Positions 6,406 to 14,237 of a DNA stretch of 15,158 bases are shown here, one piece after another. Location of the stretch: contig JADGIG010000155.1 in assembly GCA_018985235.1 (NCBI GenBank), positions 1 to 15,158 on the forward strand, in the 5' to 3' direction. A program made the position numbers and the translations under genes. The stretch comes from Sanchytrium tribonematis. Lineage: Eukaryota; Sanchytriomycota; Sanchytriomycetes; Sanchytriales; Sanchytriaceae. The first letter of the stretch is position 1. Every line of letters begins with the position of its first letter. Under the pieces are notes generated by a model. It ran no database searches, was not told the DNA's origin, and worked only from the letters and a program-made list of their open reading frames with translations.

Positions 6406-8943
6406 ATGATCCAGTTTTTATTCTTTTCAATATTTGTAATGGGGCAGCAGCAACCATCTGCATCCGATTTTAACAACATGAGTTTAGAAGATTTAAAGAA
6501 AGAATTTAAAAAAGTTCAATTCCCACCTTCAGATCAACCACCGATTAATGGTAAAAGATGTACAATGGCTGGATGGGCAAACTATAAAGTTCCTGCTGGT
6601 TATTTTGCAGTCACTCCTACTTCCACACCAGTGGCTTGTACTGCTGGATTTTGGTGCCCGGGTGACACAGCCCAACCTTTTTATTGTTGTGAGGGATTTT
6701 ATTGTCCTACGCCAGACGTTATAACGCCATGTCCAGATAATTATTATTGTCCAAATGGAGCAATTAAGCCTGAGCACTGCTGGAGTTTGGCTTATTGTCC
6801 AGCTGGTACTGTTAAACCAGTGAGATATGGTATGTTGGGAGTCATTATTGCAACTCTAGTACTATTGGTAATTGGATTCAGCGTCAAAAATAGACTGGAT
6901 ATTCAAAATGCAATCAGAAATAGAATGCAAGTTGAGATGATAAAACAGAGCAAATCAAAAGCTGCAATAACTACCCAATCAAAATACAAGATTAAGTCTA
7001 TTGACATTGAATTTGATAATCTAGAGTTTAAGCTTCCGGATGGAAACGTAATTATGGAAAGTGTGTCTGGATTTTTTACTTCAGGGAAAATGACAGCAGT
7101 CATGGGTCCTTCTGGTGCTGGTAAAACAACCTTATTTTCATTGTTGACTGGCAAAGCCAAGAAGAGTAGAGGAACCGTTTTATTAAACGGCAAAAGGGAA
7201 GATTTATCAAAATACCAAAAATTAGTCGGCTATGTTCCTCAGGACGATATCATGTTGAGAGAATTGACCGTTAATAATGTTTTATCGCATTCTGCAAGCA
7301 TGCGATTGCCTACCAGTATGTCTTCGGTAGAAAAGAGAAGGAAAGTCGTGCAAACTGTTGAATTTTTAGGTCTTGGGCACGTAATTAATACCGTTATCGG
7401 AGATGAAGAAACCCGTGGTATCTCTGGTGGTCAGAGAAAAAGAGTCAACATCGGGATGGAAATTGTTGCAGATCCTTCAGTTTTATTTTTAGATGAACCA
7501 ACCAGTGGATTAGACAGTAGCACAAGTTTAGAATTATGCCAAATATTAAGACAATTGGCTCAAGCACAAAAAATGTGTATCGCTGCAGTTATTCACTCTC
7601 CATCGCCACAAACCTTGATGGAATTCAATGACATTTTATTGTTGGGTAAAGGAGGTAAAGTCGTTTACTTTGGGCCGACCAAAGGTCTTTCTCACTATTT
7701 TAGAGAATTGGGCTTTGATGCACCAAGAGATATTAATCCAGCTGATTTTGCCATGGATATTGTATCCGGTAAAATTGCTTGTAATTGGGATTCTGACTTT
7801 AGACCTGCAGATTTATTTGATTATTGGGAATGTTATCAACGTGGTACAGCCATCAATAAGATTAGACATGACGAAAATGCGATGAGAATGAGAACTATTC
7901 GTCGTAAAAAGAGAGATGACAAATCATTTATTACAAGATTGGTGACATCATTTTTCACAATTATTATTGATTCATTCGAGTGGACCACGGATGTTATTGG
8001 TGAATTTGTTGCTACTTGTTTTGAGTTGGTCAGATTTCTCACATGTATGAGTCACCCTGTCAGAAATACTCCAAATATCTTTGTACAATATTTTCTTCTA
8101 TTGAAAAGAGCATTTCAACAACAGTTCAGAAGTAGCAAGCGTTTTATATTTGATTCTGTTATCCACTTTGTAGCGGGATTGATTGTCAGTATTGCCATTC
8201 AACAATTTACGTATTTGGGTAAACAACCCAAAGAAGTCTGTGATATTTCGCCCTTTATGTTGAGATTAACTTGTAATAATCCACAAGATTTCTTAAATCA
8301 AGCAGGTATGTTGGTTTGTGTCGGTATTTTTTTCGCTGGCCAGGCAACTGCTGCGCACACATTTGGAGATGAAAAAGTAGTTTATTGGCGTGACACTTCT
8401 GCAGGTATGCCAACTACAGCCTACTTTTTAGCAAAGTTTACGGCTGATCTGCCAAGAATTATTATTGCATCATTCTTTTACACATTATCATTGACTGTTT
8501 ATTTTGATTACAGATCTGATTTTGGTAGTTTGATGCTGGTCAATTTGTCGCTTTACTTTGTGGCATTTAATTTTGGTTACATTTTAAGTATTTTATTTGA
8601 CAAATCAAGTGTTGGTTTACTAACTGCGGCAAATGCTTTGCTTTGGGGATTTTTATTTGGCGGTGTCTCTCCGGATTTAGAGGATGTTAAAAGTGGTTAT
8701 GGTCCTCTTCAAATCATTTGGCAATTATCTGCACCAAGATGGGCTATAGAAGCATTTTACATAAAAGAAACCAATGCTCGCCCTTGGGCAGAATTATCTC
8801 CTTCCTCAGGAACTCCGTTATCGCATAGCTATAATAGAAACAATTTTACGACATGTTTATCAATGATGTTTGGAATTGGATTAGCATGGGCATTTTTTTC
8901 ATTCTTGGCTTTAAAATTATCAAACAGAAGAAAACAAAAATAA
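6406..8943 (+). CDS. ABCG-family half transporter with Cys-rich ectodomain (ABCG24/Adp1-like)
   Basis: An 845-aa ATP-driven membrane transporter in the reverse ABCG order (nucleotide-binding domain before membrane domain). The N-terminus is a short hydrophobic signal (residues 1-13), then a Cys-rich region (52-131) with repeated YCP/FCP motifs, then one membrane helix (about 141-161). The nucleotide-binding domain has Walker A GPSGAGKTT (234-242), Q-loop VPQDD, signature ISGGQ (339-343), Walker B LFLDEP (Asp363, Glu364) and a His in VIHSP. About six membrane helices follow from residue 580. The layout matches plant ABCG24/28-like and fungal Adp1-like proteins; half transporters normally dimerise. 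ATG 6406 is preferred to the preceding TTG. No catalytic residue is missing. The substrate cannot be inferred. AATAAA overlaps the stop. Confidence 0.95.
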   Translation: MIQFLFFSIFVMGQQQPSASDFNNMSLEDLKKEFKKVQFPPSDQPPINGKRCTMAGWANYKVPAGYFAVTPTSTPVACTAGFWCPGDTAQPFYCCEGFYCPTPDVITPCPDNYYCPNGAIKPEHCWSLAYCPAGTVKPVRYGMLGVIIATLVLLVIGFSVKNRLDIQNAIRNRMQVEMIKQSKSKAAITTQSKYKIKSIDIEFDNLEFKLPDGNVIMESVSGFFTSGKMTAVMGPSGAGKTTLFSLLTGKAKKSRGTVLLNGKREDLSKYQKLVGYVPQDDIMLRELTVNNVLSHSASMRLPTSMSSVEKRRKVVQTVEFLGLGHVINTVIGDEETRGISGGQRKRVNIGMEIVADPSVLFLDEPTSGLDSSTSLELCQILRQLAQAQKMCIAAVIHSPSPQTLMEFNDILLLGKGGKVVYFGPTKGLSHYFRELGFDAPRDINPADFAMDIVSGKIACNWDSDFRPADLFDYWECYQRGTAINKIRHDENAMRMRTIRRKKRDDKSFITRLVTSFFTIIIDSFEWTTDVIGEFVATCFELVRFLTCMSHPVRNTPNIFVQYFLLLKRAFQQQFRSSKRFIFDSVIHFVAGLIVSIAIQQFTYLGKQPKEVCDISPFMLRLTCNNPQDFLNQAGMLVCVGIFFAGQATAAHTFGDEKVVYWRDTSAGMPTTAYFLAKFTADLPRIIIASFFYTLSLTVYFDYRSDFGSLMLVNLSLYFVAFNFGYILSILFDKSSVGLLTAANALLWGFLFGGVSPDLEDVKSGYGPLQIIWQLSAPRWAIEAFYIKETNARPWAELSPSSGTPLSHSYNRNNFTTCLSMMFGIGLAWAFFSFLALKLSNRRKQK

Positions 8944-8944
8944 A
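8939..8944 (+). terminator. Poly(A) signal overlapping ABC transporter stop
   Basis: AATAAA spans the TAA stop (8941-8943). Confidence 0.5.
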
Positions 8945-8960
8945 TCTTTTTGCTTTCATG

Positions 8961-8966
8961 TTTATT
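8961..8966 (-). terminator. Poly(A) signal overlapping PH-like gene stop
   Basis: AATAAA on the minus strand contains the TAA stop (8964-8962); only 16 bp separate it from the facing plus-strand signal. Confidence 0.5.
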
Positions 8967-9285
8967 GTAAATGCACTTTTTCAGCGAGCCTTGTAATCAC
9001 GTCTACATTAGCCGAACACCCTTTCATTAAAATATCGTCTTTCACTTTTATAATTAGGTCGAACTCGTTGGTTTTAAATTCTCTTCCCATGTCACAAGCC
9101 CACCATATCATCGATAATCCTTGTCCCCATGATTTTAATTCGTACCACTTTAAGTTAAGCCTGACAGCAGTAGATATATATTCGATATCTTTATAATATA
9201 TAGTTTTATTTCCACCGGTAGGGAAATAAAACCATTTGATGACAATACGGTCGTCAAACAAAATAAGAAAATCGTTCTCAATCAT
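8962..9285 (-). CDS. Small PH-like conserved protein (107 aa)
   Basis: A complete 107-aa protein. Pattern: beta-strand-rich first part (IVIKWFYFPTGGNKTIYYKDIEYI), a Trp-rich centre (LKWYELKSWG, then IWWACD), and a closing amphipathic helix (VDVITRLAEKVHL). This order of strands ending in a C-terminal helix is what a small pleckstrin-homology-like fold would show, and it reminds me of uncharacterised small PH-like proteins; that is recognition of pattern, not a proven match. There is no signal or membrane segment. Start ATG 9285 is 31 nt after TATATTAAG. The gene follows the Ca2+ ATPase in the same direction with a 34-bp gap and converges on the ABC transporter with an 18-bp gap. Its role, perhaps membrane or lipid association, is inference. 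Confidence 0.8.
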   Translation of the reverse strand: MIENDFLILFDDRIVIKWFYFPTGGNKTIYYKDIEYISTAVRLNLKWYELKSWGQGLSMIWWACDMGREFKTNEFDLIIKVKDDILMKGCSANVDVITRLAEKVHLQ

Positions 9286-9307
9286 GTTTCAAGGAAACTG
9301 CAAAAGC

Positions 9308-9316
9308 CTTAATATA
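9308..9316 (-). promoter_or_regulatory. TATA box of the PH-like gene
   Basis: Minus-strand TATATTAAG starts 31 nt before ATG 9285 and only 2 nt after the poly(A) signal of the upstream Ca2+ ATPase gene. Confidence 0.55.
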
Positions 9317-9318
9317 CA

Positions 9319-9324
9319 TTTATT
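9319..9324 (-). terminator. Poly(A) signal overlapping Ca2+ ATPase stop
   Basis: AATAAA on the minus strand contains the TAA stop (9322-9320). Confidence 0.5.
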
Positions 9325-12300
9325 CGTTTAGTAAAATAGTACTGGTTTGTACGTGTGTCACGTCTACATGCTCAATATCCTTTCGAACAGGTTTTCTGAA
9401 TAATTTACAGATTAAGCGCACAATCAAAACAAACACAATTTGCAACCCAGCAAATCCGCAGCACACACCCCATTCGGTAGAAGACAAGGGTACTGTTCCC
9501 AATATGGTACCAAATTGTACCATCAATACCTGAACTATGCCGATTAACAGCATAATGACCAGAAAATATAAATTATGAAATATTCCCTTGAAGATGTTTA
9601 ATTCGCCATAAAGTTGTCTAGCTGTAAATTCATTGCTAATTTGCATTAACACAAACTGAGTAAAAATCATGGTTTCCTGATTTTTAATGCTAGGAGAAGT
9701 ACCAGGTACAATTGGGTAAATTGCCATAAAACAAATTAAGACTGCCAATTGATAAATTGTTTGCGTGCCTACGTAAACCATCATAGTTCCACTTAAGACG
9801 CTTGAGTTCTTTTTCATGGGCTTTTCCAGCAAAATGTCATTTTGTGGCGTGTCAGTTGCAAGAGCCAATGCGCCCAATGTATCCATAATTAAATTAACCC
9901 ATAATAATTGTACTGTATTCAAGGGTTCGGCATCAAGCACGCAGGATCCTATAATGGTGACTAAAATGGCAACTAAATTTACGCTTAATTGGAATTGAAG
10001 AAACTTTCTCACCACTTTCAGGACATTTCTACCCCATTTTATAGCATTCACAATTGAAGCAAAATTGTCATCCAATAAAATAATGTCACAACTATTAATC
10101 GCAATTTGGGTGCCGTTAATTCCCATAGCAAAACCAATATCACTTGATTTTAAAGCAGGAGCATCATTTGTGCCATCTCCCGTAACAGCAACTGTCTCTT
10201 TCAATTCTTTCAGTATATTTACCAATGAATGTTTATCAGCTGGACTTGAACGGCTTAATATAGCCAATCGAGGAGCAATGGCGATGCTTTGATCTCGAGA
10301 CAATTTTCTAAATATGGGACCCTCCATTACTATTTGTTTGTACCTATTTTCTTCCAACAAGCATTCCAGATTTTTACAGTAAGAGCTATGTAATATATTA
10401 CACTCAGTCGCTACATTAATGGCTGTCAACATATTATCACCTGTCACCATTTTAACCTGAATTCCGGCTCGCTGGCATTGAACAACAGCCAATGGTACTT
10501 GTTTTCTGACTGGATCACGAATAGCGAATAAGCCCAGCAAAACCATATCATGCTCCAAGTGACTCATTTCCTCAGAATTTACGAATGTAGGATAATTTTT
10601 GAAAGCAAGTGCTAATGTCCTGAATCCGTGTTGCGCCCACTCTTCGATTACATATCTCAATTGTTGCTTTTCTACATCTGATAATCCATTGATCTCATTA
10701 TTTGAAAATTGAAATTGGCAATTTTGAATAACTTGCTCTGGGGCGCCTTTGCAATGTAATCTGGCCAAAGGATACGAATTGTCGAAATCGAAAAGATTCA
10801 GTGGCTTTATGACAGTTGACATGGATTTCTTTTCGCTATTAAATAAATGCTGTTCCATGATTTCAAGAGATTTTCGAGCTTCTAAATAATCCACATCAAA
10901 AATTTTCAAAAACATCAGCAAAGCACCTTCTGTAGCACTACCAATAAAAGACACTTGATTATTTTTAAAAGTCAAAAGTGCCGTGGTGTTGATTGATATG
11001 GCTTCGGTCAAAATAGGGAGGTATCGGTTTGGCAAATCTTCGTGTTCAAAGACCCTCCCATCAATGAAGCACTTGGATACACTCATTCTATTTTCAGTCA
11101 ATGTACCTGTTTTATCTGTGCAAATGACAGTTGCTTGTCCCATTGTCTCTGAGGCTCGCAAATGGCGAACAAAACATTTGTCATTTATCATTTTGAACAT
11201 CGAAAAGGCCAAAGAAATGGTCACTGCCAATGGTAAACCTTCTGGGACTGCTACCACAACCATAGTTACACCAATTACAAAGTAGTGAGCAAGATGAAAT
11301 AAAATTGCATCCGCGCCATCGTAAAAATGACTACCCTGGGCCAAGTATTTTATCAGTAATACTAAAAAAGTTGTTATTCCTGCAATGAATCCAAATCTCC
11401 CTATTAAATTGGCTAACTGACTCAATTGTTCCTGTAATGGTGTTTCACTGTTTTGATCTGCATTTAGCAATTGCTGGATTTTCCCGCCACAACTTTGGAC
11501 GCCCACAGCTGTAACTAACATTTTACATTTCCCTTCAGTTACAAGGCATCCACTAAACAAAAAAGGAGACCTGTTGCTTTTTTTGACAGGAAAGGATTCA
11601 CCAGTCAGGGGCGATTCATCGACGACGATAATCTGGTTATTAAACAATAAACCGTCTCCTGGAATTTCATCACCAGGCTCCAAAACTACAATATCTCCAA
11701 CAAGTAAATCCCAAGAACTAATTTGTTCAATCTCTCCATCTCGAAAAACTTTACATTTTTTGTCACTTTGAAGAACCAACAACTTTCTGAATTTCTTGTC
11801 CTTGAAAAAGTCATTTCCAGCTGTTACAGTCAAAACGATTATAACAGCAATTAATATGGCAACTCCTTCACTCCACCCATAAAGCGGATCTTGAATCAGT
11901 CCAAGGATTAAAATCACTACACTGCCGAGTATAAGTATCTTCAAAATAGGGTCTTCGGTAGCAGTGTGGTACACAATTCCAAAAACAGTCAAGGCTGGCG
12001 GCAAAGGAATAATATTTTGTCCGTACTTTGTGACTCTCTGGTTACCGTCAATTGGAAGTTTTTGGAGTCTGTTAATTTTTAAATCCGTATGAAATAGCGT
12101 TTTTTGCAGCAAATTGCGTTTGATGTGAGATCCTCTTCGATGTTCTACTTTTTTAAAATTCAAGCTTACATTTGACTCTTTTAGTCCTCCATATTCAAGA
12201 CCCATATTAATGTTGACACGCAGCAAGTTGCAAATACCTTCTACCCCATCATAACTAAGAGTTAGCATGTTCAATAATTCAATATTTGTTCTCTCATCAA

Positions 12301-12415
12301 AATTAACTATTTTTTGCAAATCTTCCGCTGATAGTACAAATTGGGATGTTAAATTTGACAATTCAAATATTGAATTTCTTTTTCTTTGCATTTTACTCAT
12401 TATTTCTGCATCCAT
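9320..12415 (-). CDS. P2B (plasma-membrane-type) Ca2+-transporting ATPase
   Basis: A 1031-aa P-type ATPase that exports Ca2+ from the cytosol to the outside or into vacuole-like stores. Visible: a soluble N-terminal region (about 1-135), TM1-TM2 around 140-200, actuator TGES (271-274, Glu273), TM4 PEGLP (Glu392), phosphorylation motif CTDKTGTLT (Asp434), nucleotide-domain KGAPEQ, MVTGDN, the hinge TGDGTNDAP (745-753), TM6 NLIMDTLGALALATD with its Asn and Asp Ca2+ ligands, and C-terminal membrane helices. The TM4/TM6 pattern is that of PMCA, not SERCA. The cytosolic tail after the last helix is only about 30 residues and has no evident calmodulin-binding helix. ATG 12415 is used (a GTG precedes it). 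A TTTTAG acceptor-like site lies directly before it, so a 5' UTR intron is possible. Confidence 0.95.
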   Translation of the reverse strand: MDAEIMSKMQRKRNSIFELSNLTSQFVLSAEDLQKIVNFDERTNIELLNMLTLSYDGVEGICNLLRVNINMGLEYGGLKESNVSLNFKKVEHRRGSHIKRNLLQKTLFHTDLKINRLQKLPIDGNQRVTKYGQNIIPLPPALTVFGIVYHTATEDPILKILILGSVVILILGLIQDPLYGWSEGVAILIAVIIVLTVTAGNDFFKDKKFRKLLVLQSDKKCKVFRDGEIEQISSWDLLVGDIVVLEPGDEIPGDGLLFNNQIIVVDESPLTGESFPVKKSNRSPFLFSGCLVTEGKCKMLVTAVGVQSCGGKIQQLLNADQNSETPLQEQLSQLANLIGRFGFIAGITTFLVLLIKYLAQGSHFYDGADAILFHLAHYFVIGVTMVVVAVPEGLPLAVTISLAFSMFKMINDKCFVRHLRASETMGQATVICTDKTGTLTENRMSVSKCFIDGRVFEHEDLPNRYLPILTEAISINTTALLTFKNNQVSFIGSATEGALLMFLKIFDVDYLEARKSLEIMEQHLFNSEKKSMSTVIKPLNLFDFDNSYPLARLHCKGAPEQVIQNCQFQFSNNEINGLSDVEKQQLRYVIEEWAQHGFRTLALAFKNYPTFVNSEEMSHLEHDMVLLGLFAIRDPVRKQVPLAVVQCQRAGIQVKMVTGDNMLTAINVATECNILHSSYCKNLECLLEENRYKQIVMEGPIFRKLSRDQSIAIAPRLAILSRSSPADKHSLVNILKELKETVAVTGDGTNDAPALKSSDIGFAMGINGTQIAINSCDIILLDDNFASIVNAIKWGRNVLKVVRKFLQFQLSVNLVAILVTIIGSCVLDAEPLNTVQLLWVNLIMDTLGALALATDTPQNDILLEKPMKKNSSVLSGTMMVYVGTQTIYQLAVLICFMAIYPIVPGTSPSIKNQETMIFTQFVLMQISNEFTARQLYGELNIFKGIFHNLYFLVIMLLIGIVQVLMVQFGTILGTVPLSSTEWGVCCGFAGLQIVFVLIVRLICKLFRKPVRKDIEHVDVTHVQTSTILLNE

Positions 12416-12814
12416 CACTAAAACAAAGAATTAAAACAAAGAAACTGGCCTTGAAGAAGGATTAAGTCACAATTTTAGAACAATATTACAAACCTAATGA
12501 TTTATATTTATCACAAAAATTAAAAATGAAGTCGCCAAATAATGATTATGTGCGAAGACGTCATTTTGATGATTTTAAGTCATATAAACAATAGCTGGAA
12601 AATTTTAAGACATATTGTAGCATGTAAATCGTCTAGCAAGTATTGCTGGAAATTTTGACCTTAAGAAAAAGTTTCAAGGAAAGAGTTTTTTCATAATATT
12701 GTTTTGTATTTAATCCTAATCGTTTAAAAGGCACCGACGCTGCTATTACATTCTAAATTAATAGTTCATCTGTATGACTACTTTAAAGACCTTAATATTA
12801 AATTGGCTGAATAA
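12416..12814. other. Intergenic gap, no supportable gene
   Basis: About 400 bp of AT-rich DNA upstream of the Ca2+ ATPase and downstream of the Gag-like ORF. Minus-strand TATAAAT (12506-12500) may be the ATPase promoter, though it is about 90 nt from the ATG. A 22-aa plus-strand frame (12526-12594) lacks a poly(A) signal. Two imperfect copies of GCTGGAAA-ATTTT occur near 12594 and 12644. No retrotransposon pol, tRNA or LTR is visible. Confidence 0.4.
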
Positions 12815-12820
12815 TTTATT
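12815..12820 (-). terminator. Poly(A) signal at end of the Gag-like ORF
   Basis: AATAAA on the minus strand shares its first base with the TAA stop (12822-12820). Confidence 0.45.
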
Positions 12821-13497
12821 TAATTTGATTCTTCATAATCGATGGCGTAAGAAATTACACTATCTAAACTATCGAGATCTAGCGTCATCAATTCCAAAAC
12901 GAGATCGTTGTTGTTCAAGTGTGAAATGAATTTTTTACAGCAATCAATAGTTGTCATTTTATAAATGTTTAAAAATTTTAGGCGATTTCTCAGAAATCTA
13001 TATTGACTAGCATACTCTCGAACACTCAGATCACCTTGCGTAAGCTCAGAAAATTTTCTTAAACTTTTTAGCTTGTATAATGTCGTCAAAGTTTTTGAAA
13101 AATAAATTTTTTTGAGATCATTCCAAAGCTCAAAGTCGGTCTTGTTGCGTTCTTCTCCTGTTCTTAAGTCGATGTAAGAAGGCTTCAACTTTGCCGCTTT
13201 GCACATGGTATCGTGGTGATAATCTTTAAATAAAATATCAAAATAATAAAAAACGCAATCACCATAAGACCCTCCATACCCTAAAATGACATTTTCATAG
13301 TGGTTAATGAAGTTAATGGGATCAGTGAGTTTATCAAAAGGCTTCAGAAGCCCTTTAGGGATCATTGTCAAATGAAAACGATTTGATTCGAAGTCGCTGC
13401 GCCTTATAACAGTTGTCAAACTGCCATCTGCTTCTATTTTAGAAACTATATTTATAAAATTTGTTCGAGCAGCTACAAACATTTCGGAAGACACCAT
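12820..13497 (-). CDS. Isolated retrotransposon Gag (capsid)-like protein, 225 aa
   Basis: A complete 225-aa frame whose C-terminal two thirds match the Ty3/gypsy-type Gag capsid pattern: ELWNDLKKIYF, then LTQGDLSVREYASQYRFLRNRL, then KFISHL and a final helix ending IDYEESN. This fold normally assembles retrotransposon capsids. The protein stops exactly at the end of the capsid domain: there is no CCHC zinc knuckle, protease or pol downstream on this strand, and I see no flanking LTRs. It keeps an intact frame, a TATA-like TTTTAAAGA 27 nt before the ATG, and AATAAA at the stop, like the host genes around it. It may be a domesticated Gag gene (as Arc or PEG10 are in animals) or a recently truncated element. 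Confidence 0.8.
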   Translation of the reverse strand: MVSSEMFVAARTNFINIVSKIEADGSLTTVIRRSDFESNRFHLTMIPKGLLKPFDKLTDPINFINHYENVILGYGGSYGDCVFYYFDILFKDYHHDTMCKAAKLKPSYIDLRTGEERNKTDFELWNDLKKIYFSKTLTTLYKLKSLRKFSELTQGDLSVREYASQYRFLRNRLKFLNIYKMTTIDCCKKFISHLNNNDLVLELMTLDLDSLDSVISYAIDYEESN

Positions 13498-13733
13498 ACT
13501 TTGTTTGAATCATTATCTTTAAAAGAAAACTTTTATTAAATTATTGCAAATCAAAAACTCTTAAATTGCTTGCACGTCTGAGACATACATCGTATTATTC
13601 CTGTACTCTTAGTTTAATACTCGAGTAAAATTATTGAAATCTTTATCTTAACGTTGTTCGAAACGCCTCAACAATTGTTTCAAAAGATACAACAAAAAGA
13701 AATTAAAATAATCATAATTTACTAATCACATAC
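13498..13733. other. Gap between Gag-like ORF and Gly/Tyr-rich gene
   Basis: It holds the Gag-like promoter (TTTTAAAGA, 13524-13516, minus) and the downstream region of the Gly/Tyr gene. If the donor-like site at the end of that gene is used, an intron could extend into this stretch, for example to the TACAG near 13603 on the minus strand. No RNA gene is seen. Confidence 0.35.
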
Positions 13734-13910
13734 TTACCACCAGCCTCCCCAACCGCCGTACCAGCTACCCATACCTCCCCAGCCTCCCCAACCACCGTAT
13801 CCATATCCGCCGTATCCGCCGTATCCACCGTATCCACCGTATCCACCATAATACGGATAACCATAGTAGTATGGAAGCGCTATCGTTGTAACTGTAATCA
13901 AAGGATTCAT
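13734..13910 (-). CDS. Gly/Tyr/Trp-rich repeat mini-protein (58 aa)
   Basis: A 58-aa protein: a short lead (MNPLITVTTIALP), a Tyr-rich YYYGYPYYGG segment, about five GGY units, then GGW units, and Trp-Trp at the end. The DNA is a 9-bp tandem repeat followed by a repeated 20-bp block. No standard signal peptide is clear. A perfect TATA box (TATAAAAGA) 29 nt upstream of ATG 13910 supports it as a gene. Its end is odd: the last codons and stop read TGG TGG TAA GTATGT, a strong 5' splice site (G|GTAAGTATGT), and no AATAAA follows, unlike the other genes here. So the protein may continue after an intron. Similar Gly/Tyr-rich short proteins occur in animals as antimicrobial or structural peptides, but here the role is unknown. 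Confidence 0.65.
   Translation of the reverse strand: MNPLITVTTIALPYYYGYPYYGGYGGYGGYGGYGGYGYGGWGGWGGMGSWYGGWGGWW
13741..13850. repeat. Coding tandem repeats within the Gly/Tyr-rich gene
   Basis: On the plus strand, 9-bp units CCGTATCCA or CCGTATCCG repeat from about 13795 to 13848. Before them, a 20-bp block at 13741-13760 recurs at 13780-13799 with one mismatch. Both encode the GGY and GGW repeats in the minus-strand protein. Confidence 0.8.
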
Positions 13911-13930
13911 CCCTGCTTCTCCGTTGGGTT

Positions 13931-13939
13931 TCTTTTATA
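13931..13939 (-). promoter_or_regulatory. TATA box of the Gly/Tyr-rich gene
   Basis: Minus-strand TATAAAAGA starts 29 nt before ATG 13910. Confidence 0.6.
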
Positions 13940-14237
13940 ACGCAGGTCAGAAATTGATTGGTGCCCTTTTTGACAGAAGAGTCCCCGAGTTAAATTGACG
14001 TTTGTTCCATGATAAATAAGGTTTTCCTTTCGATTTGATGATTATTGAATGTCGATGATTCACATAAAGAATTATCCTATTTGAAATTGAGTACTGTTCC
14101 TACAACTTTTGCTCTGAATTCCTAAATGGATAAACTTGTACGAAATGTCAAGCTCTTTTTATTACGTATTTAGTAAGAGAAATTAAGTCGTTATCCCAAA
14201 TAAACTTAACCCAACTCCTTGTCGTGTTACAACGGCA
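13940..14237. other. Divergent intergenic region
   Basis: It separates the Gly/Tyr-rich gene (-) from the RINGv gene (+). I see no strong TATA for the RINGv gene at the usual spacing; AATAAAC near 14199 is about 40 nt away. A 15-codon frame from ATG 14126 could join in frame to the RINGv gene if a 22-nt GTATTT...TTAAG intron were removed, but this is weak. Confidence 0.3.

Noticed and set aside
12526-12700. Plus-strand small gene built with 16-nt and 26-nt introns from ATG 12526
   Set aside because: With such short introns many joins can be made by chance; no poly(A) signal or family similarity supports it.
13640-13680. tRNA-like GTTCGAA motif
   Set aside because: No matching A box, acceptor stem or cloverleaf pairing was found around it.
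12416-13733. A full LTR retrotransposon around the Gag-like ORF
   Set aside because: No pol fragments, primer-binding site or matching flanking repeats were visible on either strand.
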